This document shows, one piece after another, positions 23,736-35,308 of a stretch of 64,000 nt of DNA. Every line of letters begins with the position of its first letter. The stretch's first letter is position 1. Under the pieces are notes generated by a model. That model was given only the letters and a program-made list of their open reading frames with translations. It ran no database searches and had not been told where the DNA came from. Position numbers and translations under genes: made by a program. This stretch comes from Blastococcus sp. TML/M2B. GTDB taxonomy: Bacteria > Actinomycetota > Actinomycetes > Mycobacteriales > Geodermatophilaceae. Location: assembly GCF_016612865.1 (NCBI RefSeq), contig NZ_JAENZZ010000002.1, positions 558,001 to 622,000 of the forward strand, given 5' to 3'.

Positions 23736-24677
23736 GTGCCGGTACTGCCCACGCCCTCCCCCACGCTCGTCTCGCGCCTCGCGCTGGTCAACGCGGTCGT
23801 CAACGGCCTCATCGTCGTGACCGGCGGCGCCGTGCGGCTCACCGGCTCGGGGCTGGGCTGCCCGACCTGGCCGCGCTGCACCGAGGACAGCTTCGTCACC
23901 ACCGACGAGCTGGCGATCAACGGCGCGATCGAGTTCGGCAACCGGCTGCTCACCTTCGTGGTCGCCGCGGCCGCGATCGCCACCCTCGTCGCGGTCTGGC
24001 GCTCGCCGCGGCGGGACCTCCGGCCGCTCGCCGTCCTCACCTTCCTCGGCGTCCCCGCCCAGGCCGCGCTCGGCGGTGTCACCGTGCTCACCGGTCTCAA
24101 CCCGTGGACGGTGGCCGCGCACTTCCTCGTCTCCGCGGTGCTGGTCGCGCTGGCGACGACGCTGTGGCTGCGGTCCCGCGAGCCCGGCGTCGGCCGGCCC
24201 CTGGTGCGCCGCCCGTTCGTCCTGCTGACCTGGGGCATCGCCGCCGCGACGGCCGCCGTGGTCGTCGTCGGCACCATCGTCACCGGCAGCGGCCCGCACA
24301 GCGGCGACGTCGACGACGACGGCATCCCGACCGGCAACCGCATCGGCATCGACACCGAGCTGATCAGCCAGCTGCACGCCGACGTCGTCTTCCTGCTGAT
24401 CGGGCTGACCGTGGCGCTGCTCGTCTCCCTCTACGCGACGGACACCCCCGACCGCGTCCGCCGGGCCGCGCGCGACCTGCTGGTCGTGCAGCTCGTCCAG
24501 GGGGTGATCGGCTACGTGCAGTACTTCACCGAGCTGCCGATCGCCCTGGTGCTGGCGCACATGCTGGGCGCGGTGCTCATCACCGCGTACACCGCGCGCC
24601 TGGTCTGGTCGGTCCGCGGCCCGGCGTCCGACCTCCCCCTCGACGCCACCCCGGAGCCCGTCGCCGCCACGCGGTGA
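23736..24677 (+). CDS. ctaA: Heme A synthase (COX15/CtaA)
   Basis: 313 residues, eight membrane segments. It oxidises the C8 methyl of heme O to give heme A for aa3 cytochrome oxidase. Visible are VRLTGSGLGCPTWPRC (conserved Cys pair), the Glu region AIEFGNRLLTF, and His residues in NPWTVAAHFLVS, QLHADVVFLLIG and LAHMLGAVLITAY. The first helical pair has Asn where the Bacillus protein has a His heme ligand (EFGNR versus ExxHR). It is convergent with ctaB, which makes its substrate. Confidence 0.93.
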   Translation: MPVLPTPSPTLVSRLALVNAVVNGLIVVTGGAVRLTGSGLGCPTWPRCTEDSFVTTDELAINGAIEFGNRLLTFVVAAAAIATLVAVWRSPRRDLRPLAVLTFLGVPAQAALGGVTVLTGLNPWTVAAHFLVSAVLVALATTLWLRSREPGVGRPLVRRPFVLLTWGIAAATAAVVVVGTIVTGSGPHSGDVDDDGIPTGNRIGIDTELISQLHADVVFLLIGLTVALLVSLYATDTPDRVRRAARDLLVVQLVQGVIGYVQYFTELPIALVLAHMLGAVLITAYTARLVWSVRGPASDLPLDATPEPVAATR

Positions 24678-24791
24678 CCCTGTCGTCCGGGGAACGGTGT
24701 CCCCCGGGCGGCCAGAACCGGGCCGGTCATGGCCTGCCGAGGGACGACGTCCACGTGATCAGTCGTGGAGCAGCTCGCCCATGCGCGCGTT

Positions 24792-24810
24792 GGTGAGATC
24801 GCTCCTCACC
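24792..24810 (-). terminator. Hairpin after ctaB
   Basis: A 6-bp stem, GGTGAG/CTCACC, with a 7-base loop lies four bases beyond the ctaB stop. A second, imperfect GC hairpin (CCGGGG...CCCCGG, about 24,690-24,710) lies nearer ctaA. Together they separate the convergent genes. Confidence 0.4.
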
Positions 24811-24813
24811 GGC

Positions 24814-25758
24814 TCAGACGATGGCGTCGACGATGATCGCGACCATCAGCAGCGACAGGTACGAGATCGAGACGTGGAACAGCGCCATCGAGCGGATGTC
24901 GCCGCCGCGCCGGATCCGGCCGAGCAGCCGGTGGGACTCCACGACGAACCAGCCGCCGAGCAGCACCGCGGGGATCGTGTAGCCCAGCCCGATGCCGTAG
25001 CCCGTGGCCACCGGCCACAGCAGCAGCGAGACGGCGACCGTCACGTAGGCCCAGGCGACCGACTGCCGGCCGACGGAGATCTCGCTGGTCACCACCGGGA
25101 GCATCGGCACGTCGGCGCGGGCGTAGTCGTCCTTGAACCGCAGGGCCAGCGCCCAGAAGTGCGGCATCTGCCAGGCGAAGACGATGCCGAACACGACGAC
25201 GGCCGGCCAGTCCAGCGAACCGGTCACGGCCGCCCAGCCGATGAGCACCGGCGCCGCGCCGGGGACCCCGCCCCACTCGGTGCTGCGGCGGGTGTGCCGC
25301 TTGAAGACCATCGTGTAGAGGACGGCGTAGTAGAAGATCGCCGCCGCCGCGAGCGCCGCGGCCAGCACGGTCGTCGTGGCCAGCAGCAGCGCGATCGACG
25401 TCACCGTCAGCGCGATGCCGAAGACCAGCGCGGCCCGCGGCGTGACCTCGCCGGTGACCAGCGGCCGCTTCTGCGTGCGCTGCATCAGCTTGTCGATGTC
25501 GCGGTCGAAGTAGCAGTTGAAGACGTTGGCCGCGCCGGCCGCGAGCGTCCCGCCGACCAGCGTGAACAGCAGCAGCGACAGCGAGGGCCAGCCGCGGTCG
25601 GCGAGCATCATCGCCGGGACGGTGGTGACCAGCAGCAGCTCGATGATCCGCGGCTTGGTGAGCCCGACGTAGGCGAGCACGCGGCGCCGCACGGCGGCCG
25701 CTCGTCCGGTCGAATCCCTGCGGGTGGGGGCGGCGGATCGCTCCGACAGCGCCGTCAC
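24814..25758 (-). CDS. ctaB: Protoheme IX farnesyltransferase (heme O synthase)
   Basis: 314 residues, UbiA-type prenyltransferase with about nine membrane helices. The diphosphate-binding motif is NVFNCYFDRDIDKLMQRTQKRP (N-x3-D-x3-D), with the second loop YTMVFKRHTRRSTEWGGVPGAAP. It adds farnesyl to heme B, making heme O for CtaA. GTG 25758 begins MTALSE; no strong Shine-Dalgarno. It is divergent from tkt, as I recall is usual in actinobacteria. Confidence 0.95.
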   Translation of the reverse strand: MTALSERSAAPTRRDSTGRAAAVRRRVLAYVGLTKPRIIELLLVTTVPAMMLADRGWPSLSLLLFTLVGGTLAAGAANVFNCYFDRDIDKLMQRTQKRPLVTGEVTPRAALVFGIALTVTSIALLLATTTVLAAALAAAAIFYYAVLYTMVFKRHTRRSTEWGGVPGAAPVLIGWAAVTGSLDWPAVVVFGIVFAWQMPHFWALALRFKDDYARADVPMLPVVTSEISVGRQSVAWAYVTVAVSLLLWPVATGYGIGLGYTIPAVLLGGWFVVESHRLLGRIRRGGDIRSMALFHVSISYLSLLMVAIIVDAIV

Positions 25759-26095
25759 CGGGTGCCCACCGACGCGGCGACGCGCGAGCAGCAGGGCACT
25801 GCAGGCCAGGCGAAAAGCACGAGGGGCCTACTCCGAACCGGGGATGGGAACGGCACCCACTGTAGCCCGCGGAGGCCTCCTCCCTGGGCGCGGTCCCGGT
25901 TCCGCACGACTAGGCTTGATCACGTTGATGCTGCGCGTGCAGCGGGTAGGGCCGACGTCGACGACGACGTGTTCCCGGTCCGGCAACGGGCGGGGTGACC
26001 GGCGGCCCGTCGCTGCAGCGCACGTCGTCCGCCCGGACGCAGTCGTCCCACCGGGCGGCCCGCCAGGCCCTGACCCGAGGGAGCACCGAGCCACG
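25759..26095. promoter_or_regulatory. Divergent ctaB / tkt promoter region
   Basis: 337 bases with no convincing gene. On the minus strand TACAGT (25859-25864) is a plausible ctaB -10, giving a leader of roughly 95 bases. On the plus strand TAGGCT (25911-25916) is a plausible tkt -10, giving a leader of about 170 bases. No convincing -35 elements, hairpins or riboswitch were recognised. Confidence 0.35.
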
Positions 26096-28332
<2,237 letters not shown>

Positions 28333-28381
28333 CAGCTCAGCGACCGACCGGCTCCACCGATCGAATCCGAGAGGTCCCGTC

Positions 28382-29500
28382 ATGGCGCAGAACGAGAAGC
28401 TGGCCGAGCTGAGCTCCGCCGGGGTCGCAGTCTGGCTCGACGACCTGTCCCGTGACCGCATCCGCAGCGGCAACCTGCAGTCGCTGGTCGACGAGCACTC
28501 CGTCGTGGGCGTCACCACCAACCCGACGATCTTCGCCGCGGCGATCAGCGGGTCGGAGTCCTACGACGACCAGCTGCACGCGCTGGCCGTGCGGCAGGTG
28601 AGCGTCGAGGAGGCGCTGCGCACGATCACCGCCGCCGACGTCCGGGACGCCTGCGACCTGCTCCGGCCGGTCGCCGACCGGCAGCCCGGCGACGGCCGGG
28701 TGTCCCTGGAGGTCGCGCCGGGCCTGGCCCACGACACCGACGCCACGGCGGCCGAGGCCGCGCACCTGTGGTGGCTGGTGGACCGGCCGAACCTGTTCAT
28801 CAAGATCCCGGCGACCGAGGCCGGCCTCCCGGCCATCCATACCTCGATCGCCAAGGGCATCAGCGTCAACGTCACGCTGATCTTCAGCCCCGACCGATAT
28901 CGCAAGGTCATGGACGCGTACCTGTCCGGCCTCGAGGACCGGCTCGCCGAGGACCCGGACGCCGACCTCTCGGGCATCGCCTCGGTGGCCTCGTTCTTCG
29001 TGTCCCGCGTGGACACCGAGATCGACAAGCGGCTGGATTCATCGGACGCCGACCCGGCGCTCGTCAAGGGGCTGAAGAGCAGGGCCGGGGTCGCCAACGC
29101 CCAGCTCGCCTACCAGGCCTACGAGGAGGTCTTCTCCTCCGACCGCTGGAAGGCCCTCGAGGCGAAGGGCGCCCGGCCGCAGCGCCCGCTGTGGGCCTCC
29201 ACCGGCGTCAAGAACCCCGAGCTGCCGGACACGCTCTACATCAGCGAGCTCATCGCCCCCGGCACGGTCAACACCATGCCGGAGAAGACGCTCATGGCCT
29301 ACGCCGACCACGGCGAGCCCGGCACCCCGGTGCAGAAGGCCTACGACGAGGCCACCGAGGTCATGCAGGCCGTGGCCGACGCCGGTGTCGACCTGGACGA
29401 CGTGTTCCGGGTGCTCGAGGACGAGGGCGTGCAGAAGTTCGTCGACTCCTGGGACGACCTGACCGACTCGGTGCGCACCCAGCTGGAGGACAAGAAGTGA
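28382..29500 (+). CDS. tal: Transaldolase
   Basis: 372 residues, the longer actinobacterial form. It moves dihydroxyacetone units between sedoheptulose-7-P and glyceraldehyde-3-P. Motifs are GVTTNPTIF near residue 43, [13 protein letters not shown], the Schiff-base Lys in [26 protein letters not shown] and [23 protein letters not shown] 28382 has GAGAGG upstream. Its TGA overlaps the GTG of pgi (GTGA). Confidence 0.97.
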   Translation: MAQNEKLAELSSAGVAVWLDDLSRDRIRSGNLQSLVDEHSVVGVTTNPTIFAAAISGSESYDDQLHALAVRQVSVEEALRTITAADVRDACDLLRPVADRQPGDGRVSLEVAPGLAHDTDATAAEAAHLWWLVDRPNLFIKIPATEAGLPAIHTSIAKGISVNVTLIFSPDRYRKVMDAYLSGLEDRLAEDPDADLSGIASVASFFVSRVDTEIDKRLDSSDADPALVKGLKSRAGVANAQLAYQAYEEVFSSDRWKALEAKGARPQRPLWASTGVKNPELPDTLYISELIAPGTVNTMPEKTLMAYADHGEPGTPVQKAYDEATEVMQAVADAGVDLDDVFRVLEDEGVQKFVDSWDDLTDSVRTQLEDKK

Positions 29501-31108
29501 GTTTCGGAGTCGATGTCCGGGGCCTCCAGGTGCCGGACGACGTCCGCGGCACGCTGACCGGGGACGACGTCGCCGCACGGCTGGCCCGCAAGGACGCCAC
29601 CCTGTGGGGCCCCGACGCCGAGAGCGAGGCCGCGGTCCGGCTGGGCTGGCTGGACCTGCCCAGCTCCTCGCGCTCGCTGGTCGCGCAGCTCGCCGAGCTG
29701 CGCGCGCAGCTGCAGGACGAGGGCCTGGACCGGATCGTGCTGTGCGGCATGGGCGGCTCCTCGCTCGCGCCCGAGGTCATCTGCCGGACCGCGGGCGTGC
29801 CCCTGGTCGTGCTGGACACCACCGACCCGGGCCAGGTCGCGGCGGCGATGACCGACCTCGACCGCACCGTCGTCGTGGTCAGCTCGAAGTCCGGCGGCAC
29901 CGTCGAGACCGACAGCCAGCGGCGCGCCTTCCAGGCGGCGTTCGCCGAGGCGGGCCTCGACGAGAAGGAGACCGGCCGACGCTTCGTCGTCGTCACCGAC
30001 CCGGGCTCGCCGCTGTCGGAGACCGCCGCCGACATGGGTGCCCGCGCCGTCTTCCTCGCCGACCCGACCGTCGGCGGCCGGTACAGCGCGCTGTCGGCCT
30101 TCGGGCTGGTGCCCTCGGCGCTGGCCGGCGCGGACGTCGGCGCCCTGCTCGACGAGGCCGAGGAGCTGGCCGAGCACCTCGCGGAGCCGGGCAACCCGGC
30201 CTTCGAGCTCGGCGCCGTCCTGGGCGCCGCCGCCGTGCAGGGCCGCGACAAGCTGGCGCTGGCCGACGCCCCGGCCGGCTCGGGCACCGCGATCGAGGGC
30301 TTCGGCGACTGGGCCGAGCAGCTCATCGCCGAGTCCACCGGCAAGGAGGGCCGCGGCATCCTGCCCGTCGTCCTCGAGTCCCCCACCGCCCCCGGGGCCG
30401 TCGCCGCGGACACCGTGCTCGCCGTCGTCGGCGCCGGGAGCCCGGACGCCGAGCCCTCGCTCGGCGTCACCGGCCCGCTGGGCGCGCAGTTCCTCGGCTG
30501 GGAGTACGCCACCGCCGTCGCCGGCCGGGTGCTGAGGCATCAACCCGTTCGACCAGCCGAACGTGACCGAGTCCAAGGAGAACACCAACGCGATCCTCGA
30601 CTCGGGGCTGCCGGACGAGCCCCCGCTGGCGACGATCGGCGCGATCGAGCTGCGCGGCAGCGGCGGCGTGCTCGACGGCGTCGACCTGAGCTCGCACGAC
30701 GGCGTGGCGCTGGGCCTCGACGCGCTGCTGGCCGCGGTCCCCGAGCACGGCTACCTGGCGGTCATGGCCTACCTGGACCGGCTGGCCGACGCCAGCGCCG
30801 GGAACCTGCGCTCGGCGCTGGCCGCCCGGTCCGGTCGCGCGGTCACCTTCGGCTGGGGCCCCCGGTTCCTGCACTCCACCGGCCAGTACCACAAGGGCGG
30901 TCCGCAGCAGGGCGCGTACCTGCAGATCACCGCGGAGATCGGGACCGACCTCCCGGTGCCCGACCGGCCGTTCACCTTCGGCGGCCTCCAGGCCGCGCAG
31001 GCCGCCGGGGACCGCAAGGCCCTCGCCGACCGCGGGCGCCCGCTGCTGCACCTGCACCTGACCGACCGGGCGGCGGGCATCGGACAGCTGCTCGCGGCGC
31101 TGGCCTGA
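29497..31108 (+). CDS. pgi: Glucose-6-phosphate isomerase, with frameshift
   Basis: Intended length about 536 residues, sugar-isomerase (SIS) fold. Motifs are [52 protein letters not shown] and, after the break, [19 protein letters not shown] and [13 protein letters not shown]. One extra A at about 30,535 (GTGCTGAGGCATC) shifts the frame; removing it gives [14 protein letters not shown]. It links glycolysis and the pentose phosphate pathway. GTG 29497 overlaps the tal stop. Confidence 0.94.
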
Positions 31109-31111
31109 GCG

Positions 31112-32631
31112 ATGATCCCCAACCCGCTGCGCGACCCCCGGGACCGGCGGCTGCCGCGGGTCCCCGAACCCTGCGCCCTCGTGGTCTTCGGCATCACCGG
31201 CGACCTCGCCCGCAAGAAGCTGCTGCCGGCGGTCTACGACCTCGCCAACCGGGGGCTGCTGCCGACCAACTTCGCGCTGCTCGGGTTCGCCCGCCGCGAC
31301 TGGGGAGACACCGAGTTCGCCGACCTTGCCCGCGAGTCGGCCCGCACGCACGCCCGCACCCCGTGGCGGGAGGAGGTGTGGGAGCGGCTGGCCGGCAGCG
31401 TCCGGTTCGTGCAGGGCTCGTTCGACGACGACGACGCCTTCGACCAGCTGGCCGGCGCGCTATCGGAGCTGGAGGGCAGCCACGGCATCGGTGGCAACGC
31501 CGCGTTCTACCTTTCCATCCCGCCGGCGATGTTCCCGACCGTGCTCAAGCAGATGCAGCGCACCGGGATGGCCGACAGCACCCCCGACCGCTGGCGCCGC
31601 GTCGTCGTCGAGAAGCCGTTCGGCACCGACCTGCCCTCGAGCCGGAAGCTCAACGAGCTGGTCGACTCGGTGTTCAGCGCCGACGACGTCTTCCGCATCG
31701 ACCACTACCTGGGCAAGGAGACCGTCCAGAACCTGATGGCGCTGCGGTTCGCCAACACCCTGTTCGAGCCGGTCTGGAACGGCCACCACGTCGACTCGGT
31801 GCAGATCACCATGGCCGAGGACGTCGGCATCGGCGGCCGCGCGGGCTTCTACGAGGAGACCGGCGCCGCCCGGGACGTGCTGCAGAACCACCTGCTCCAG
31901 CTGCTGGCGCTCACCGCCATGGAGGAGCCGGTCGAGTTCTCCGCCGAGCAGATCCGCATCGAGAAGCTCAAGGTGCTGCGGGCCATCTCGCTCCCGGACG
32001 ACCTGCAGACCTTCGCCGTCCGCGGGCAGTACGAGCAGGGCTGGCTCGCCGGCGAGCGGGCCAACGGCTACCGCCAGGAGGAGGGCGTCGACCCCGCGTC
32101 GACCACCGAGACCTATGCGGCCGTCCGGCTCGGCGTCGAGACCCGGCGGTGGGCCGGGGTGCCGTTCTACCTGCGCACCGGCAAGCGGCTGCCCCGCCGG
32201 GTCACCGAGATCGCGCTGGTGTTCAAGCGTGCGCCGCACCTGCCCTTCGCCGACACCGACACCGAGGAGCTGGGCAACAACCAGCTGGTCGTGCGGGTGC
32301 AACCGGACGAGGGGGTCACCCTCAAGTTCGGGTCGAAGGTGCCGGGCAGCGTCATGGAGGTCCGCGACGTCTCGATGGACTTCCTCTACGGCGAGCAGTT
32401 CACCGAGACCTCCCCCGAGGCCTACGAGCGGCTGCTCCTCGACGTGCTGCTGGGCGACGCCACGCTCTTCCCCCGCAACGCCGAGGTGGAGGCCTCCTGG
32501 GCGGTGATCGACCCGCTCGAGGAGTTCTGGGCCGGGCCACCGAGCCGGCGCCCTACCGCGCCGGCGAGTGGGGGCCACGCGCGGCCGACGAGATGCTCGC
32601 CGCCGAGAACCGCCAGTGGCGGCGACCGTGA
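31112..32631 (+). CDS. zwf: Glucose-6-phosphate dehydrogenase, frameshift at C-terminus
   Basis: Intended length about 506 residues. It makes 6-phosphogluconolactone and NADPH. NADP motif VVFGITGDLARKKLLP near residue 25; active site DVFRIDHYLGKETVQNLMALRFAN; RRWAGVPFYLRTGKRLP. One G is missing in the G run at 32534-32536. Restoring it gives WAGATEPAPYRAGEWGPRAA and a stop at 32631. Without it, the frame runs on into opcA, producing a false fusion of about 870 residues. It starts three bases after pgi. Confidence 0.95.
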
Positions 32632-32644
32632 CCCGCCTCCAGAG

Positions 32645-32662
32645 CAGAAATGGCCATTTCTG
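32645..32662. repeat. 18-bp perfect palindrome between zwf and opcA
   Basis: CAGAAATGGCCATTTCTG is self-complementary over all 18 bases and is strikingly AT-rich for this sequence. As RNA it could form a 7-bp stem with a GGCC loop. It lies 14 bases after the zwf stop and 34 before the opcA start. It could be a dispersed intergenic palindrome, a regulator site or an mRNA-processing hairpin. I found no second copy in this window. Confidence 0.6.
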
Positions 32663-32695
32663 TCCGTCCGCGGCACCGCGAGCAGAGGAGCGACC

Positions 32696-33730
32696 GTGAC
32701 GACGCTGTGGGACACCACCGGCTCGGCGGTGGTCAAGGAGCTGGCGGCCCAGCGGCGGACCGGGGGCGCCGTCCTCTCCGGGGTGGCGCTCACCCTCGTC
32801 GTCGTCGCGGACGAGGCCCGCGTCGCCGAGGCCGAGGAGGCCGCCACCTACGCCGCGGAGATGCACCCCTGCCGGGTGCTCATCGTGGTCCGCCGGCAGA
32901 TCGAGGCGCCCGTGCCGCGGCTGGACGCCGAGGTGCAGATCGGCGGGCGGCTCGGGCCCGGTGAGGCGGTCGTGCTGCGCATGTACGGCCGGCTGGCCCT
33001 GCACTCGGAGTCCGTCGTCCTCCCGCTGCTGGCCGCCGACGCCCCCGTCGTCGCGTGGTGGCACGGGCCGCCGCCGGACCAGCTGGCCACCGACGCGCTG
33101 GCGGTCTTCGCCGACCGCCGGATCACCGACAGCTCGCTGGCCGCCGACCCGCGCGCCGCGCTGCGCACCCGCGGCGAGGACTACGTCCCGGGCGACACCG
33201 ACCTCACCTGGACCCGCAGCACCGCCTGGCGGGCGATCCTCGCCTCCACCGTCGATTCGGTGGCCGGCCGCCGCGGCGACGCCGTCCGCATCACCGGCGG
33301 CCGGGTCGAGGGCGATCCGCACAACGCCACCGCGCAGCTGCTCGCCGGGTGGATCTCCTCCCGGTGCGGCTGCGCCATCGAGGTCGTCGAGGGCAACCGG
33401 GACGCCGGCCCCAGCGGCGTCGAGTCGGTCGTGCTGCGGCTGGACCAGGACGAGGAGGTGCGGGTGACCGCCGACCACCGCGGCGGCGCGGTCATCTCCC
33501 AGCCCAACCGGCCCGACGGGACGGTCGCACTGCCCGCACGCGCCCTGGGCGACCTGCTCAGCGAGGAGCTGCGCCGGCTCGACCCCGACGAGCCCTACAG
33601 CGACGCACTCGAGACCGCGTGCGGGCTCAGCGGGCTCACCGAGCGGTCCCCCGAGCGCGAGCACGTCTGGTTCGACCCCTCCGAGGACGACGACCGGGAC
33701 GGTGCCGCGGCGCAGGGGAGCAGGTCGTGA
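32696..33730 (+). CDS. opcA: Glucose-6-phosphate dehydrogenase assembly protein OpcA
   Basis: 344 residues. Family marks are TLWDTTGSAVVKELAAQR at the N-terminus, MHPCRVLIVVRRQ, VVLPLLAADAPVVAWWHGPPP, ITDSSLAADP, YVPGDTDLTWTRSTAWRAILA and a C-terminal LLSEELRRLDPDEPYSDAL. OpcA activates Zwf in actinobacteria and cyanobacteria. GTG 32696 with GAGGAG upstream is chosen over the false read-through from zwf. The stop overlaps pgl (GTGA). Confidence 0.95.
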   Translation: MTTLWDTTGSAVVKELAAQRRTGGAVLSGVALTLVVVADEARVAEAEEAATYAAEMHPCRVLIVVRRQIEAPVPRLDAEVQIGGRLGPGEAVVLRMYGRLALHSESVVLPLLAADAPVVAWWHGPPPDQLATDALAVFADRRITDSSLAADPRAALRTRGEDYVPGDTDLTWTRSTAWRAILASTVDSVAGRRGDAVRITGGRVEGDPHNATAQLLAGWISSRCGCAIEVVEGNRDAGPSGVESVVLRLDQDEEVRVTADHRGGAVISQPNRPDGTVALPARALGDLLSEELRRLDPDEPYSDALETACGLSGLTERSPEREHVWFDPSEDDDRDGAAAQGSRS

Positions 33731-34539
33731 GCCTCTCCCCCGGCGACGAGGCCGCCGCGCGGCTGCCCGGCACCCGGCGCCCCGTGCCGGACGTCGTCAT
33801 CGAGCCCGACGCCGACCGGCTGGCGCGCAGCGTCGCCGAGGCGCTGGTCGCCCGGCTCGCCGCCGCCCAGGTGCTGCGCGGCACCGCATCGGTGGTGCTG
33901 ACCGGCGGGTCGATCGGCATCGCCGTCCTCGAGCACGTGGCCGGCCTGGCTGCCGAGCCGGTGCGCGAGACCGTGGACTGGGGGCAGGTCGACGTGTGGT
34001 GGGGCGACGAGCGCTTCGTCCCCGCCGACGACGACGAGCGCAACGAGAAGGCCGCCCGGCGCGCGCTGCTCGACGCCGTCGGGGTGGACCCGGCGCGGGT
34101 GCACGCGATGCCGCCGTCGGACGGGCAGTTCGCCGAGCCCGAGGACGCCGCCGCCTGGTACGCCGGGGAGCTGGCCGCCGCGGCCGGCGATGACGGAGCC
34201 GTCCCCCGCTTCGACGTGCTGCTGCTGGGCATGGGCCCCGAGGGCCACGTCGCCTCGATCTTCCCCGACTCCCCCGCGGTCGACGACGAGCGCCCGGTGT
34301 TCGCCGTCCGCGACTGCCCCAAGCCGCCGCCGACCCGGGTCAGCCTCGGCTTCGGCGCGATCGGTGCCGCCGACGAGGTGTGGGTCGTCGTCGCCGGTGA
34401 GGGCAAGGCCGAGGCCGTCGCCCGCGCGCTGTCCGGCGCGGAGCCGAGGGACCTGCCGGCGGCGGGTGTGCACGGCACCCGGGCCACGCGGTGGCTGCTC
34501 GACGCCGCCGCCGCGAGCGGGCTGCCCGCGCGCTCCTGA
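33727..34539 (+). CDS. pgl: 6-phosphogluconolactonase
   Basis: 270 residues. It hydrolyses 6-phosphogluconolactone, the Zwf product. Motifs are VVLTGGSIGIAVLEHV, VDVWWGDERFVPADDDERN, LLLGMGPEGHVASIFPDSPAV and TRVSLGFGAIGAADEVWVVVAGEGKAEAV. GTG 33727 overlaps the opcA stop. Last clear gene of the pentose phosphate operon; 6-phosphogluconate dehydrogenase is not in the window. Confidence 0.95.
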   Translation: MSLSPGDEAAARLPGTRRPVPDVVIEPDADRLARSVAEALVARLAAAQVLRGTASVVLTGGSIGIAVLEHVAGLAAEPVRETVDWGQVDVWWGDERFVPADDDERNEKAARRALLDAVGVDPARVHAMPPSDGQFAEPEDAAAWYAGELAAAAGDDGAVPRFDVLLLGMGPEGHVASIFPDSPAVDDERPVFAVRDCPKPPPTRVSLGFGAIGAADEVWVVVAGEGKAEAVARALSGAEPRDLPAAGVHGTRATRWLLDAAAASGLPARS

Positions 34540-34540
34540 C

Positions 34541-34580
34541 GCTGCAGCGGGTGTCGTAGCGCTGCAGCGGGTGACGGCGG
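34541..34580. repeat. Two 20-bp direct repeats after pgl
   Basis: GCTGCAGCGGGTG occurs at 34541-34553 and 34561-34573, a 20-base period with diverged ends. Each copy is preceded by a C, giving the palindrome CGCTGCAGCG. It begins two bases after the pgl stop, so it may act as a termination or processing signal, or be a short tandem duplication. Confidence 0.5.
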
Positions 34581-34649
34581 GCCGGGGCCCGTGCGGCACC
34601 GCGCCCGGGGACCCTGTCGCGCCGGGCAGCGGCGGCTCATCCTGCGGCC

Positions 34650-34844
34650 ATGAGCGTTCTCGAACGCCGGACCACCGCCCCGGTGCTGCCGGCTCCGCGC
34701 GCTGCGTCCCCCGACGACGCCGTGCCGCAGGGTGACGCCTTCACCTCCGGACCCGGGCGGCCGTTCCGCGCCCGCCCGCGGCACCACTACTGGGACGTGG
34801 CGACCGCGAGCTGGCGCACCCGGGACGGGCAGATCAGCGCATGA
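34650..34844 (+). CDS. Small hypothetical protein
   Basis: 64 residues starting MSVLERRTTAPVLPAPRA and ending RARPRHHYWDVATASWRTRDGQISA. No recognised domain. The last 25 residues, with their aromatic and charged pattern, look more protein-like than the low-complexity front. No clear Shine-Dalgarno. It fills most of the 308-base stretch between pgl and rbpA and ends three bases before the convergent rbpA stop. It may be real or a chance frame. Confidence 0.4.
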   Translation: MSVLERRTTAPVLPAPRAASPDDAVPQGDAFTSGPGRPFRARPRHHYWDVATASWRTRDGQISA

Positions 34845-34847
34845 GGC

Positions 34848-35189
34848 TCAGGCGCCGCGGCGGGCGCGGAGGCGGCTGAGCGCCTCCTCGAGGAGCGCGT
34901 CCCCGTCGGCGTCGCTGCGGCGCTCGCGCACGTAGGCCAGGTGGGTCTTGTACGGCTCGGTGCGCGGAGCCGGCGGCGGGTTGCCCTGGTCCTGACCCGC
35001 GGGGAGACCGCAGCGCGGGCAGTCCCACAGCTCGGGGACGTCGGCGTCGCTGGCGAAGGCGATCCGGGTCTCGTGCCCGTTCGCGCACCAGTACGGCCGC
35101 CGGAGACGAGGGGCGGCCTCGCCGCGCTCCGCCTCACCCATCGGCCCTGCACCGACCCTGCTGCCGCGGATCGCGTTGCCACCAGCCAC
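34848..35189 (-). CDS. rbpA: RNA polymerase-binding protein RbpA
   Basis: 113 residues, the usual size. It begins MAGGNAIRGSRVGAGPMGEAERGEAAPR (N-terminal tail and core), then a zinc-binding core YWCANGHETRIAFASDADVPELWDCPRCG, then the basic linker and sigma-interacting C-terminal domain KTHLAYVRERRSDADGDALLEEALSRLRARR. RbpA is actinobacteria-specific, binds the housekeeping sigma factor and stabilises open complexes. GTG 35189 follows a GGGGGCG. TAGACT (35242-35247, minus) is a possible -10. The SigR-type GGAAT upstream is not followed by GTT at the right spacing. Confidence 0.95.
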   Translation of the reverse strand: MAGGNAIRGSRVGAGPMGEAERGEAAPRLRRPYWCANGHETRIAFASDADVPELWDCPRCGLPAGQDQGNPPPAPRTEPYKTHLAYVRERRSDADGDALLEEALSRLRARRGA

Positions 35190-35308
35190 GAGCGCCCCCT
35201 GATCTCCGACCCGACATGTGGCAGATCACCACAGCGGCCGAAGTCTAGAGCCTGGCGCGCCCATTCCTGATCACGTTTCGCGCGCGATCTGCGGGGAGGT
35301 GGGGGTCG

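Noticed and set aside
28768..32631. Long plus-strand frame of nearly 1,300 codons across tal, pgi and zwf
   Set aside because: It matches real protein only in the pgi N-terminal part and the last part of zwf; the rest is the wrong frame. It arises from the indels.
31112..33730. Novel Zwf-OpcA fusion enzyme
   Set aside because: Restoring one G gives the normal Zwf end and a separate, well-signalled opcA start.
35190..35270. SigR-type promoter for rbpA
   Set aside because: GGAAT is present but the required GTT at 18 bases is ACT; a housekeeping TAGACT fits better.
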